Below, one piece after another: positions 47,737-60,440 of a stretch of DNA of 64,000 bases. The position numbers were made by a program, and so were the translations under genes. This stretch comes from Biscogniauxia marginata (lineage: Eukaryota; Ascomycota; Sordariomycetes; Xylariales; Xylariaceae), in contig MU404055.1 of assembly GCA_022695795.1 (NCBI GenBank), forward strand, positions 124,001 through 188,000, read 5' to 3'. Numbering within the stretch: position 1 is the stretch's first letter; each line of letters opens with the position of its first letter. The notes below the pieces were generated by a model. The model ran no database searches and was not told the DNA's origin. It saw nothing but the letters and a program-made list of their open reading frames with translations.

Positions 47737-48948
47737 TGCTTCATCTAAGAAAACTTATTTTGTTAGACCAGGAACCTCGAGATGACTCATTAGTCTCCGC
47801 TAGAGTTTTTAGCTCATAAATATCGGCGTCTTTAATGAAAGTAGGTTAGCAGTCTTAGGGACAGCAGTATTTCTTAGAGTTTTGATTGCCTATGTTTCCG
47901 TAACCGAGGATTTAAACATTGTTATGCTCTGAGATTTGTGGATAAGTAGTGTTTGTTATAAGCATGATGACTTAAAAATTTTGGGGAGGGTTGAGGGAGA
48001 GGGTTACTTAATAAGCTACCCCCATCAATGTTATCCTAGTCGTGGTTATACCATCGCCGTCTAAATTCATATCTTTAATGCCTGTTGAAGGCTGAGTTGA
48101 GCGCTGCATATTCCAAGAGCCTCGCTGAATGGGAGGCAAACCCACCTGGAGAGCGAGGCGAAAATACCAAACGAGCCAAAGCCACCCAGTGCAGAGGAGA
48201 TCAGATCAAAAAGCTACATGGATCGGGGATATACGCTGCACGAAATAAACTTGACTCTGAGTTCTCGAGAGAGTGACAGAATCCAAAAATTCTATAATTG
48301 GATCAATGCCATAGTCGACCACCATATCCTCATCAGCATCCTAATGATACTCTTTAACGAAGACAATTTCAGCCTGCAGAACATCGTCAGGGGGGGAATT
48401 AAAGAAACGATTTCGTATCAGTCTTCCACACCTTTATAGTACCGATATTCCAAGCCCGCGTGCAAACAATTCCAAAACTAAAAGCGCCGTCGAGACAAAT
48501 CCCATAAAAAGTTTTTGCCAGAGATACCCGGTAATGGTTATATATAAGGTGTTAGGAGTTGGAAATATAAGTATGGCGGGGCACCGACGGGAAGTTGAAT
48601 CCCTCCATGGTAGAAACGACCGGGAAGAAACGACAAATATAAGGCCAGAAGACCCTTAAGACCTGTCATTTGAGTTGAAATCCCATTGAAAACCCTTGGA
48701 TTATACGAATTTTAGGGAATGGTACGAAGGAGAAGATACTGAATGCTAGGGTTAAGAATTAACAGAATGACAATTGATTTACGATGGAGGATCTTAGAGG
48801 GATGCATAGGCTTACACGTTCACTACCTAGGTAGGTACATATCTAGCTATGTTGTTCTTATCGTATTGTGCGTCGTTTGATGTGCTTTTTACTAACTACC
48901 TACCTAGTTAGCAACTTGTTACTGGCTAGATGTCCTTCGTTTCCTTTT

Positions 48949-48992
48949 CACACACACACATACACACATACATACATACATACATACATATA
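48949..48992. repeat. (CA)n(CATA)n microsatellite
   Basis: A CA run grading into ACAT/CATA tetranucleotides. Confidence 0.9.
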
Positions 48993-49938
48993 TCCCATCC
49001 CATTTTCATTTAGCTGTTGCTTCATTACTCTAAAGATACACACAAACTTGCACCCTAGATAGGAATAGAACTCTCTTTAACTGTCTTCCCGAGCCCTCTG
49101 CTCTATCTATCTACAGTGTTCCATATATCTAACCTCCAGGTATATATATGGCTGGCAGGTGGTCTTAACGGTTTGCAATTTAATGAACCTCCGGAACTCG
49201 CAGCTAAAGAATTTTGACTAGGTACTCTTATTTAAGTTTCGATCGCTCTCAAGTTCGTAGTCTCCTCTAACTAAAAAGCCGCAGCAAGATAACCGTTTTT
49301 TACGAGGAGAACTAAGAGTTCTTCCCACCTACTCTTCAACCTGATGAGAGAGGGAGGGGGCCATTGACCTCCTAGAGTATGACTAGGCTAGATCAGATCT
49401 AGCAGAAATTGAGTGCTTCATTATGTATATATCTTACTAGGTAAATCTGGATGGATTCACTCGTGTACATGTATGTGTAAGTGAATAAGGGTACAGCTGC
49501 GAACAGCCCAGCAATAAAATTTGAAAGGGGAAGGCTAGTGCTGACGGGTCTCTGGCAGCTGCGAGGAAGGTTGCTAGGTGCCATGAGTACGGGGAACATA
49601 TTTATACTACCCCACCCTCTAGTCAGTCTCCAGTCTCAGCAATAACAAAATACCGCACAGTTTTCTTCAAGACCCATATACGATCGTAATACACATGTTA
49701 TTTCATATTTAGCCATCGTAAATGCTCAGCTGGGAATAAAACCTCAACTTGGATATATACACAAGAATCAAGGGGGGGGGTCTCCATATCTTTCTTATCT
49801 TCTCTCAAAATCCAACCCATATGCTCTGATAACACATCAATCTGTTCCCACCCTCTTTACCTCGACCCGTTAGTCTTATATGTGTCGTGCCTGCTATTCT
49901 AAAACCTACAGCTTCTTATAAAATATCACCACCTCGCC

Positions 49939-51713
49939 TTAGAATATCGCGCCCCCTAGACGGATAGCCACCGATTTGGTCTGTGTATAGTTTGCTAGCG
50001 CCGCCTCGCCTAACTCACGGCCGATACCTGACTCTTTGTATCCGCCGAAAGGAAGCTGGTGGTGAAGTAGGTTATAGCCTGTCGCGTCGTTAGCAGCTTG
50101 CTTCATGATGAGGGTGAAGACTAGGGTTGAGAGAAGGTGGGAGGAAGCATCGGGGGAAATGGGGAGGAATAGGGGGCGGGTGAGGAGTTAAGTGGAGCTA
50201 CAGGGTTACGTACTGTTAACCCACACGGTGCCTGCGTGCAGCGAGTTGCTAACGCGGATAGCTGTGTTAAGGTCACCGGTGTGTATGGCGGCAGCGAGGC
50301 CGTAGGAGCTGTCGTTGCCCAGCTGGATAACTTCCTCCTCGGTCTTGAACTTGGCGATGGCGGCTACGGGGCCGAAGATCTCTTCCTTCATGATCTTATT
50401 GTCGGCCGTGACATCGCTAAAAATAGTGGGCTGGATGAAGTAGCCCTTGGTGCCGTGCCGCTCACCACCCGTCAGGACGGTGGCGCCGCTCTGCTTACCG
50501 TGCTCGATATACGACATGATACGGTCGTATTGCAGCTGGCTAACCTGGGGACCTTGGAAGGTCTTCTCGTCGAAGGGGTCACCAACGTGGTTCTCCTCTG
50601 CCCGCTTCTTGAAGGCGGCGATAAACTTGTCGTAGATGCCCTCCTGGACGTAAACACGGGAGCCGGCACAGCAGCACTGGCCGTGGTTATAATAAATACC
50701 AAAGTTAACCCACGAGATGGCCTGCTCGATGTCGGCGTCGTTGAAGACAATATTGGGCGATTTACCGCCCAGCTCGAGCGTCACCTTCTTCAGGTTCGAA
50801 GAAGCAGCAGCCTTCATGATAGCACGTCCGACAGGAGTAGAACCGGTGAATGCAACCTTGTCAATATTCATGTGCGAGGCGATGGCAGCGCCGGCAATCT
50901 TGCCGAGACCGGAGATGATGTTCAGTACGCCAGGGGGGAAGCCGGCCTCCTTGACGAGGTTTGCGAAAACAAGGGCGGACAGCGGTGTCTGCTCGGCTGT
51001 CTTCATAACAATCGTGTTGCCCGTAGCGAGGGCTGGACCAATCTTCCAGGCCAGCATAAGCAGCGGGAAGTTCCAGGGAATAATTTGGCCGCAGACGCCG
51101 ATCTATCTACTTGTTAGTGACATATTCGCCCTGGAAGTGCATGGTATTGCCCAGACATACCGGCTCTTGTCTAGTGTAGTGGAAAGAATCAGGGTCGATA
51201 TCGATAGTCTTTCCCTCGATCTTATCGGCCCAGCCGCCATAGTATCTAATGCAGCCGGCAACGGCGCCGACATCGCCCCTGGCCATGGTGATAGACTTGC
51301 CATTGTCGAGAGACTCGACGGCAGCTAGAAGATCTAAGTTTTTCTCGACGAGGTCGGCGAGCCTCGTCAGATATATTCCTCGTTGCTGAGGAGTGGTTGC
51401 CCGCCACGAGCCCTCGAAGGCTTTTCTTGCGGCCTTTACTGCCAGGTCGACATCCTTCTCTGTGGCCTCGCTAACAGAGCAGATGACCTCTTCTGTGGCG
51501 GGGTTGATGACCTCGAAAGTCTTCTTGTCGACACCCTCAACCCATTCGTTGTTGATCCACCTGCAGGGCAGAAAAGGAAAGCGTTAGCCAAGGCAAGCAG
51601 GGATTCGACATGGAACAGATCTCGGATATTGTCTGTCGTGTGACGACTTACAAGCCAGTGGGTTGGGTGTATTCGCCAGTAAGTGGCGTCTTCAATTGGA
51701 TAGACAGCGGCAT
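49939..51713 (-). CDS. Aldehyde dehydrogenase (fungal AldA-like)
   Basis: NAD(P)-dependent oxidation of aldehydes to acids. In fungi this group serves ethanol/acetaldehyde and related catabolism in cytosol or mitochondria. Exons 51713-51652, 51560-51161, 51102-50214 and 50078-49939 give 496 aa, the normal length. Landmarks in order: [33 protein letters not shown], the active-site Glu motif ELGGKSPN (about residue 264), GQCCCAGSR with Cys297-Cys299 and Cys298 the expected nucleophile, EEIFGPV, and the C-terminal [28 protein letters not shown]. All introns are GT-AG. The 135-base last intron contains an ATG-rich stretch but is needed for frame. No targeting peptide is apparent. The 5' leader has a GA microsatellite. 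Every catalytic residue is present. Confidence 0.95.
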
Positions 51714-54700
51714 GTTGACTGTAGATGGGTTCTGTTTGTGTCTCTGGTGAAAGGTTTAGATAGAGGGACAAGAAGACGGGGAAATAAGTGGTATGTATGT
51801 GAATGTGACAGAGAGAGAGAGAGAGAGAGAGATAAAAGTGATGTGAGTTGTTTGGGATGGGCGGAGGAGACAGAGGCTGCCTTATAAGATGCACCGGAGG
51901 GGGACAAATTCGAAGGCCGACTAGAACAAAGACTAGGTAAGGAGGGCGGGGTAGGTGACGGTGACGCCAGAAGATGTTCGAGACGCTTTACCAGTCAGTC
52001 GCGACCCGGTCAAATCGATCGTCTTTGCCGGACGGCTTGACTTGGACAGAGACACGGGAAGAGGTCAAGCCAATCGCTTGCTCTGATTGGCTGGACTCGG
52101 GCGGACGTTGCTGCATTTTTTGCCCATGCTACTGCGTAATTGCCCTGGATCGCGTAGCGCTAGCGCTAGCATTGGAACTAGCATTAGAGCCACAGGCTGT
52201 AGCCTTGGAACTAGGTAGCTTTAGCACTAGATGCAGCATCACGTCGACGGGTCTCCGATACTCCGTCGACCCGATACGCGAAAACAAGCTAGACTAGTTG
52301 GAGACATGGAGGCTAGGTGGTAGTTTATGTACTGCACTGTACCAGCCGTCGGCGACCAAACTCCACGGTGACCCCACCCCGGGGGGCGCTTGATGACCGC
52401 CGCCAATGTCCCACCTGGAAATACCTTCAAGAATCATCCCACACTCGGGCGAATGGCACTTGTCGCAGAGACGATTCTGGCCACCTTCGAATATTCCGCG
52501 CTATCGGAGGGCTAGCGCTGCTAGTTAACGAACGATATCCGTTCCATGTTTACCTAACTGTTGCTGGCAGGCCCTGCGTCCTCCCCAGGCGGAGTAGTAG
52601 ATTTCCCCGCATTGTGGAGGGGGCCATCATGTCATACGGGTTCGGGTTTAGGGGGGGGAGACATACCTGGGACTCCTTACCCAGGGAGGCTAGGGTCCAC
52701 CCTACATGTAGGAACATGATGACCCTTGCTCCGCTCACGGTATTACCTGGGCCAGATAGCGACTTGATGATTCCATGGTACATGCAGCAAGCGGACAAAG
52801 GGAATTCTGCACGCGTCGAAGACAACCAATTCGTTCACCTGCAGGATTCGGACCTATACCTAAGAAATGGTTGGTCACAAGGATTCTTTATTTGTCCAAG
52901 GGACCACCTTGCGAGTACCTGCCAGCACGCTTCATTATCATACACAAAAGACACTATGTAAGTCTCGGTTTTCTTCTTTGCTACACTAAAGTCGATGCGG
53001 CTACTGCTGGGCCATCTTGGTACTCGTTCGACTTATACATCTTGGCTGCCTTGTCTGAAAAGCCTCATTGCATCGCAAGGCAGATCAATAGGGGTACTTT
53101 TGAAGCTACATACAGAGACATAAATAGAAGCTTGCATTTGTAAGGTTCGCGCTGACTTATAGCTTGTTAGGTGGGCAACTGGATAGTCCCCCTTATTTTG
53201 TTGGGGGTGGAGAGTCGACAACCAGGACGAGGGGAAGCAAACCCACACAACCACGATACCGTAGGTAGCGTGTAGAATAGTGAATGTCTCCTTTGACATT
53301 GGCCACTATTTTTCGGCGCTAACAAGTTTTGCAATGGCAAGCCCAAGAATTCGCCTCCTGGACGGTGAACCGCGTATGCACCGAGCGTGACTCCGAATCC
53401 TGGGCACACGTTAAAAGCAATTATGCTTGTTCCAGCGTGTCGACTTATACACCATCCATCGCCAATCCTAGTTGCGCACACTGTGCTCTGCTTGTCGGTG
53501 GTTAATAATTCGAGGTTCTCCAATTCACTGAGGGTCGATACAAATAATTCTCATTTATATATATCTTTTCTTTTTCTTTTTTTTGCTCATATGAGCTTTA
53601 CATCGTCGTCCTCAACGTCATCTCGGGGTAAAGGATAGCGATAAGTAGAGGTGGTCCGAGCATCCTCTACCCCGATTGATGGCCCATAATAAGATACTTC
53701 AGCGGCGGCCTTCAAACCTGCAGCTCTGCACAGCGCTTCGAGCCGAAGCGGGCGAATGGATTTTTTTATCGTGCAGACCCAAACAGACCCCGAGCCTGCT
53801 GCTTACTAGGTATAATTTGAAATGTATACTCTTCGGTTCGTCCCAAGTGACACTACCTAGGTATTCTCTATACGTAGATCGCAACACGAAGAGACTAATA
53901 ACCACTAGAATTATATAGACTAGTTATGTAAAACTAAGGTTAGAATACTATTAGTCTTATACCATCAAAATTTTTAAACAAACATCCTCTAAACTTGAGG
54001 TAATACATAGTGACCCTTGTTTCTAGATATGTAGACCTCGGTACCTAGTGTATAACCCCATGTAAATGCATAACAACCTGCTAAATAAAGCAACTTCACC
54101 TTTATACCAACGGAGTATGTAACTGCATACCGCATATTGGTTTATCTCCAAGACAGGAGTGTTTCAAACTGTATGCAAGCGTAGCTCGGCAGTCTCATGT
54201 ATAAAAGGTCTCATTGGATGCCAGTTCGACAACTTGTAAATTTCACAATTGAACCATTATGCAATGAGGAACGGATCCCATCTTAGAAGACCGTGCGCTT
54301 GTCCGAGATGTTATGTCATAGAAATACGCGGGGTATGCGAGGGTGACGGTGACTGCTTTGGGTGGGGTATACGACAATTGTGGGGTCTCTCCCCCACCTG
54401 CTCTGTAGTGCATTCTCCAACTCCAAAGAATACTTTATACGGAAAACTCCATACACACGAGGTCTGACGACAGCTTACTACTTCTTACCTAGGTACTTAC
54501 ACTTATATCTTTATGAGTTATGCATTTGTGCAGTGTATTAATACGAAATCTACCTACTCGTTTAATATTTACATAAGATTATACATGTAAAAATAAGGGA
54601 TGATATTAATTAACCTGACTTGAATTAAAACACGGCAAATGATGCACAACTACGAGTAAGACTAAGGAATACTCCGATAACCTAAAACTTTTCATATAAC

Positions 54701-54751
54701 AAGGGTCAAGAGAGAGAAACCCCCGATGCGTTATTTCTAAGTAGTAATAAA
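51714..54751. other. Gene-poor stretch
   Basis: About 3 kb. The first few hundred bases are the aldehyde dehydrogenase promoter. At 52155-52225 the word GCTAGC/ACTAGC recurs. Frames at 52317-53640 lack protein character. The part from 53800 on is AT-rich. No gene seen. Confidence 0.5.
51810..51832. repeat. (GA)n microsatellite in aldehyde dehydrogenase 5' flank
   Basis: Eleven or so GA units on the plus strand (CT on the transcribed strand), about 100 bases upstream of the start codon, so probably in the promoter or 5' leader. Confidence 0.85.
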
Positions 54752-56550
54752 CTAGAGAACACCAGCCTGCTCGCTTATAGTCTTCAGCTTATCCAATCTT
54801 TCCTCGGTCAGCTCGAAACATTCCGGCAGCCCCGTGTCATTCCACTTTTCTCCCCGGATCAGCTTCACCAGCCCCGGGGCACAGGTAAATATGCGCGCCA
54901 TGCCGTGGCCGTTGAACCCGGCACACACCCATTGGCCGTCCGCGCCGGGCACTCGGCCGACGAACGGGCACGAGTCCGTCGTCATGCCGATGATGCCGGT
55001 CCACACGTGCAGGAGGCCCTCGCCGTGCCTGAGCACCGGCTTCTCCGTCTCCCCCGCGCCATCAGCGCCACCACTATCGACATGATCATCACCGCCCGCC
55101 GTCACCGTCACCATCTCCTCTTCCCTCTCGTCGTCGTCGTCGTCGGCGAGCATGACACGCCAGAATTCAGACAGCGCGTCGTCCCGGACGTCGGCATCGA
55201 AGCCCCTGGAGTCGTCCGCGCTGACGACCCCGGCCATGGCCTCGGCGCTCAGGTTCGGGTTCGCGCGCGAGCTGCCGAGGATCACGATCCCGTCCGCGGG
55301 CCGCTGCGCCACGCTGTAGAAGTGCTTGAGCCCGTACCGCAGCGACATGGTCGGCCGCAGCACGCCCGCGCCCGCGAGCCGCGCGGGGGGCACCACGGCG
55401 TGCGCCTGCGCGCGGTTCGGCGTCAGGAACGGCGCGAGCCCGGGTAGCAGGTGCGCCGCGTGCGCGTTCGTGCAGTGGATCACGGTGTCGGCCCTGAGCG
55501 CGCCTCGCGGCGTCGCGAGGAGCCAGCTCTTCTTCCTCCCCGTACCACTACCACTACCACTACCACTGCCGCTGCCGCTACCGCTACCAGCATCGTTTTC
55601 CGCCTCCGAGACGTCCGTAACGGGGCAGTGCGTGAACAGGCGCGCGCCGCGCTCGACGCAGCTCCGCAGCAGCCACTGCGCCAGCTTCGCGGGGTGGCTC
55701 GCCCCGGCGTCCCACTCGTACGCGGCGAGGGCGCCGCGCACGCCGGTCCGCGACCGCGCCTCCGCCGCCGAGGCGTACGCGCGGATCCCCGAGGCGTCGC
55801 CGCCCGCGTCGCGGTACGCCGCGTAGCCGTCTGCTAGGAATCCCGCGAACGCCTCCGTCAGGCACACGTCGAAGGTCGTCGTCTGCACGAAGTCGCACGC
55901 TACGTCGTGCTGCCTGACGAAGGCCGCGACGGCCGCGAGCGCGGCGCGCTCGTTCGCGAGGATCTTGAGGGCCTGCGCGGCGCCGTGGAGGCGCGTGTAA
56001 GGTGCGAAGCCGCGGAAGGCGTCTAGCAGGATTTAGTCTTTACTTCCGTGCAAACGCGGTAAACAGGTAGTGTTAGGGGCCCTCTCATAACTTCTTTCTT
56101 TTATTTTTGGTTTCTTTGGTTGTTCCTTGTTCTTATAATAGGCATAGGACACGCCTTATACAACGAAACCTCCCAAACAACCCATTATTAAAAGTGAGAC
56201 GATGAATAAAATATTACGATGGCACAGGTAGGGGGATATTAGCAGCGTATACCTGGTCTAACGTGTCCCGCATTTCTTGAGCTGGCACCGCTGGCCGCTT
56301 CACGTGCCTCCAATATGACGACCTCGTACGGTGCGGCGCCGGACTCGAGAAGCTTAAATGCGGTTAGGGCGCCCGCGATCCCGGACCCGATGACGGCGTA
56401 CCGTATGCTTCCATCGTCACCGGACGGCAAAGCGGTGTCGCGGTTGGCGTGCAGGTAGGGGAACGACCGCGTCGTCTGCTGCCAGAAAGATATACATGGG
56501 TTCGGGACGGGCAACCCCCAGGAACGGGAGGAGGTGGTCGGGGCGGTCAT
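54752..56550 (-). CDS. FAD-dependent oxidoreductase (D-amino-acid/sarcosine oxidase-like)
   Basis: Two exons, 56550-56253 and 56022-54752, GT-AG, phase 1, 522 aa. The dinucleotide-binding motif YAVIGSGIAGALTAFKLLE sits at about residue 50, followed by the strand end VVILEAREAASGASSRNAGH, typical of DAO-family flavoproteins that may bind FAD covalently at the His/Arg region. The C-terminal FAD-contact motif VCAGFNGHGMARIF is intact. These enzymes oxidise amines or N-methyl amino acids, releasing hydrogen peroxide. Insertions unlike the family are a (Gly-Ser)8 run and an Asp5/Glu-rich loop, both surface-like. GC3 is very high. No signal peptide or C-terminal SKL is seen. It is divergent from an MFS carrier, suggesting uptake and oxidation of one substrate (inference). 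Confidence 0.9.
55550..55603. repeat. Gly-Ser coding tandem repeat
   Basis: Repeats of the hexamer taccac/tgccgc on the plus strand, coding Ser-Gly dipeptides in the oxidoreductase. Confidence 0.75.
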
Positions 56551-57191
56551 GTCCGACTTATCTCATTTTGTCAGATTGAGGAAAGAGAAAGCGTGAAGCG
56601 TAAATAAGTCAAGGTAGTTAGTTTACTTACGCTAAATGCGTAGAATACTATATTATATAAGTTTACAAAACTCTTATTCTCCTAAAAGCTATATGCTCCG
56701 ATGTAGTTAGTAGTAGCATATATACTGTCGTATGTTGTTATAGAAAACCATCTACCTATTCTAGCGAAGTCCGATCTTAATCGGAGCTCCAAAAACGAAC
56801 CTTGGTGAAAATCTGCGAGGAGCGGGTTCGGTAGCTATCTAGATAGCCTATCTACCCCCATCTAGATACCCGGGAGGGGAAAGGGACCTGGCTCCGATAA
56901 GCTGGCAAGTGAGAAAGACGATCATCGACCGGCCTAAGTCTGCCGTGAGCAATACTTATCTTTCCCCTGAAAACCAGGCTTTATTACCTATTTCAGGGTC
57001 GGGAAAATGACCGATAGTCTGGGTCAGTCTTATTTAATAGTCCGGCTTCCCTTTGCCGTGTTTTGCTGTAGATTTTGGGACCCTTGTTGTGCTACCAGAA
57101 AGTACAGTGAAAGATAATATAACATTCGATCTTAACCGGGTACCTTCAAATATACGACCACGACGCAATATAGCCAGCCTCCTCGTCCGCC
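56551..57191. promoter_or_regulatory. Divergent promoter region of oxidoreductase and MFS carrier
   Basis: A 641-base head-to-head spacer. Partly AT-rich with tatctagatagcctatctac words at 56840-56870. It is the place to look for a shared operator; none is defined here. Confidence 0.4.
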
Positions 57192-59365
57192 ATGAGGTTC
57201 GGCAAGTTAGCGTTCGCGCAACCCCATAAGCGCACTCCGGAGGAGCGCGATTTGGTGAGAAGATTAGACATCTTTCTCATGACATTTGGGTGTATTTCTC
57301 AAGGTAGGTCTAAGAATACTATATAATTACTAAGTGTGCTGCTTGGCATATAGTACTGACGGGACGATTCTCTGGGTTATAGTCATCAAATGTGAGGCTT
57401 TCTTACTCGAGTCCACGCGACTAGTGATGAGTGCTCATGGATAGGCATATAGACCTCGATCAGCAGAATATAAACAATGCCTACGTCTCTGGCATGAAAG
57501 AGGATCTGAACCTTTACGGGAATGAGTTGAACTAGTAAGTAATACACATCACTAATCAGCTCCTAGTTACTGCACCGAGGTTTATGTATAAGCTAACAAG
57601 AAGCCGCCTGTGATAAAACAGCTTCACGACTTACTTCAACGTAGCGTATTGTATCATGCTCATTCCGTCGCAAATCATCCTGACATTCGTGCGGCCGAGC
57701 TACTGGCTCAGCGGCCTCGAGATCTGCTGGGGAGTCATCACGGGGCTCATCGCAATCGTCAAGTCGGCGCGGGACGTCTACATCCTGCGCGTGTTCCTCG
57801 GTCTCTGCGAGAGCAGCGCTTGGCCCGGGATGATGACTTTATTAAGTAAGCTAGGATAACTCTGCCATTCTAGTATGCGACTCCCTGCATCCATCCTAAC
57901 GAGAGCCTATAATCATAGTGATATGGTACACGCCGACCGAGCTCGCCAAGCGAATGGGCTTCTACCACTCCTGCCAAGCCGCCGGCAGCATGATGTCGGG
58001 CGCGCTCCAAGTAGCAATCCTGGATACGCTGCACGGCAGGGCAGGCCTAGCCGGCTGGCGCTGGCTCTTCGTGGTCAACGGGATCATGACCGTGACAGTC
58101 GGCGCATTAGGGTTCTTTATGTTGCCGGACCTGCCCAACCGGCCGAACCCGCGCGCTTTCTGGTTCAAGGAGGGCCACGCCCAGCTCGCGATGGCGCGAC
58201 TGGAACGTCACGGCAGGGCCGAGCCGAAGAAGATGAGCTGGGCCGCGGCCAAGTATGTCCCATGAATACCGCTTTCATTCTAATTGACTAACGGGGTGGG
58301 TTCAGGCGCACCTTCAGCACGTGGCTTGTATACTTCGTTGCCGGGCTGTACATCGCGGCTGTCGTGGCCCAGACGGGATACCAGTACATCAACTTGTTCC
58401 TTAAGGCTTTGAAGAACCCCGATGGGACTCCTAGATGGACCACGTCGCAAGTGAACGCGATTCCAATTGGCGGTAACGCCATCAACGTCGTCTTCGGTCG
58501 GTTTTTATTCTCAATTATTGCCACGTGTGACTTTGGATGCTGACTTGAAGGTTTATCGCAGTATGGATCTGGGCTATCTTGTCTGATCTCTTACAGACTC
58601 GTTGGACTCTGTTAGTCGCTCAGGGTAGGTTCACAATCAATAACCATTACCAGCTGGATGTAGCTGGCAAGATACTTCTTATGCTGATAGAATGGTCTAC
58701 TCAGCTCTGATTGGCCTAATTCCCACCATCGCAATGAGCATCTGGACTTCTCACCCAGATACTACTTCCCTAGCTACAGCATACACGAGCTATTTCATGA
58801 CGTTTTTATCCTTGGGAACCTCACCGTTGATCATGTCCTGGTTGTCGGACATTCTACCGCAAGACCCTGAGGGCCGAACCCTTATCGTTGGCGCCTCCGT
58901 CGCTGGATACTATGCCGTCTCGGCGTGGTCCCAGGTCCTCATCTGGCCGGCATCAGAGGCCCCGTACTGCAAGTTCCTCTTTCACTTAGCAGCACCATTT
59001 ATTACTCCTATAACACTATTTCATCGGTGTTATGAGACACGTTGCTGACAGACGTATAGATAAACACGGCTGGCAGTCCTCCGCAGCGTTATGGGTTCTG
59101 GTTATTGCCATGACGTGCGCATTGCGGTACATCGATGTCAAGTGGCTACTGTAAGTCTTTGACGATATAATACACCTTACGAATTCTGACCAATTGCCTA
59201 ACAAATATGTGATATTGTAGACCGAAGCGTGAAGAGTTTAAGACGTCCGTAATCGAAGGTGCTAAGGTTACGGACAACGAGGCAGAAATACCAACGAATA
59301 ACGAATCCGCTTCAGATTCGGGCCCCAAGGACCCTGCAGGACCCAGCCGGCCACAGGAGTTATGA
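57192..59365 (+). CDS. Liz1/Fen2-like MFS transporter (vitamin or organic-acid uptake group)
   Basis: Plasma-membrane symporter of the pantothenate/biotin carrier-like branch; the substrate is not assigned. Ten exons: 57192-57303, 57383-57391, 57453-57534, 57622-57845, 57919-58252, 58306-58496, 58562-58624, 58672-58968, 59060-59150, 59221-59365; 515 aa. The second exon is only 9 bases and completes the conserved [23 protein letters not shown] block. Other blocks: [49 protein letters not shown] and [18 protein letters not shown]. The intron at 58969-59059 requires a GC donor (GCAAGT). The junction 58624/58672 is the weakest: it leaves a seven-residue insert (DTSYADR). The C-terminus is acidic and hydrophilic. 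It is divergent from the FAD oxidoreductase. Confidence 0.88.
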
Positions 59366-60440
59366 TATCTCTGGGATGTGGAATCATGGTAAGCGCGAAA
59401 TTCTGTCATGTTGAACCTCTAGAAGAGTAGCGAGAGAAATATAGCGACTTTTTTTGTAGGTATTATATTATAAATGCGAGAAATAGGATACTTCTTGTAG
59501 TTCCACCTACCACGCGAAAATCTTGATTTTATAATCGCATAAATTCCATAAACCTCACTATTTTGCGCTCGCCCAGGCCTAGACAGGATCAATTTATTAT
59601 AATCATGGAAGACGATTTGGGATTGTACATGTGTGGGTTGTGGCTACCTGCTGCAAAATAGTCGAGGAGGGATCTTTAAGCTAGCATTTCACATCCAATA
59701 GTCGATCATAACCTTCGACTCGTATCAGTATATCTACCTAGGCAGTAGATTTACCATCATTCGCAGCTAAGTCGTCTAGTCTTAGATAAAGGAAGAGGCT
59801 ATGTTTAGGTACCTACGCATTCGAAGATTGGAGAACAAGCAGCAGTAGCAGCGCAACCATTCCGAAGAGAATGTGAAAACTATTACGAGGAGAAGAAATA
59901 AGAATCAGTCTGCTAATAAGGTCCGCAGAAAAGAAAAACAGCAGTTGACTTTTCAACCCTTGGAAGGTTATTCGAATACCTGGGCTTTAAGGACAACAGA
60001 CTCAGACTCAGATGAGGATGGAGTTGCCGCCCGAGAAGACAGGATTCTCATATTACAAGAAAGGGCCTAAGACCAAGTAGCTGGTGGCCACAGAGCATGT
60101 GATCAATCGCGAGAATGATGGCCAACCAATAAATAATGCCATTGCCGTGAATACTATCATCTCTTGAATCAAGACAACGCTCTGTTCAAACATTCTGAAT
60201 TAAGTCCCTCCGCAAAAAAAAAAGTAATACACTAAGGCCTCCCTCCATACTCTCTGTCTTGACATACAAGTTCTACCCTCAATGGTTGCTATCCTCAGGT
60301 ATTTCTGCTGCGCGCAGTCATCTCCCGATCTCCCCCCCCCCCCCTCCCCCCCAAAAAACGTAATACCCCCAATACAATAAAAATTGGCAGTCTATTATTT
60401 ACCTTCGTGGCACGCGCCAGCTTTGCTGCCTTCCTTCCTT
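59366..60440. other. Intergenic region
   Basis: About 1.1 kb between convergent genes. Contains a poly-C tract at about 60331-60352; a 65-codon frame at 59873-60070 lacks family resemblance. Confidence 0.5.

Larger units (their letters stand above)
46071..49938. other. Gene-poor stretch
   Basis: About 3.9 kb with no supportable gene. It includes an A-rich tract at 46545-46610, an ATTTT/ATTTTT repeat at 47700-47736, a short frame at 48085-48276 of unknown worth, a CA/CATA microsatellite at 48949-48992 and poly-G at 49773-49781. From about 47300 to 48700 composition is AT-rich, consistent with decayed repeats. Confidence 0.5.

Noticed and set aside
52317..52961. 214-codon open frame
   Set aside because: Amino-acid text is random-looking, with no homologous motif and no partner exons.
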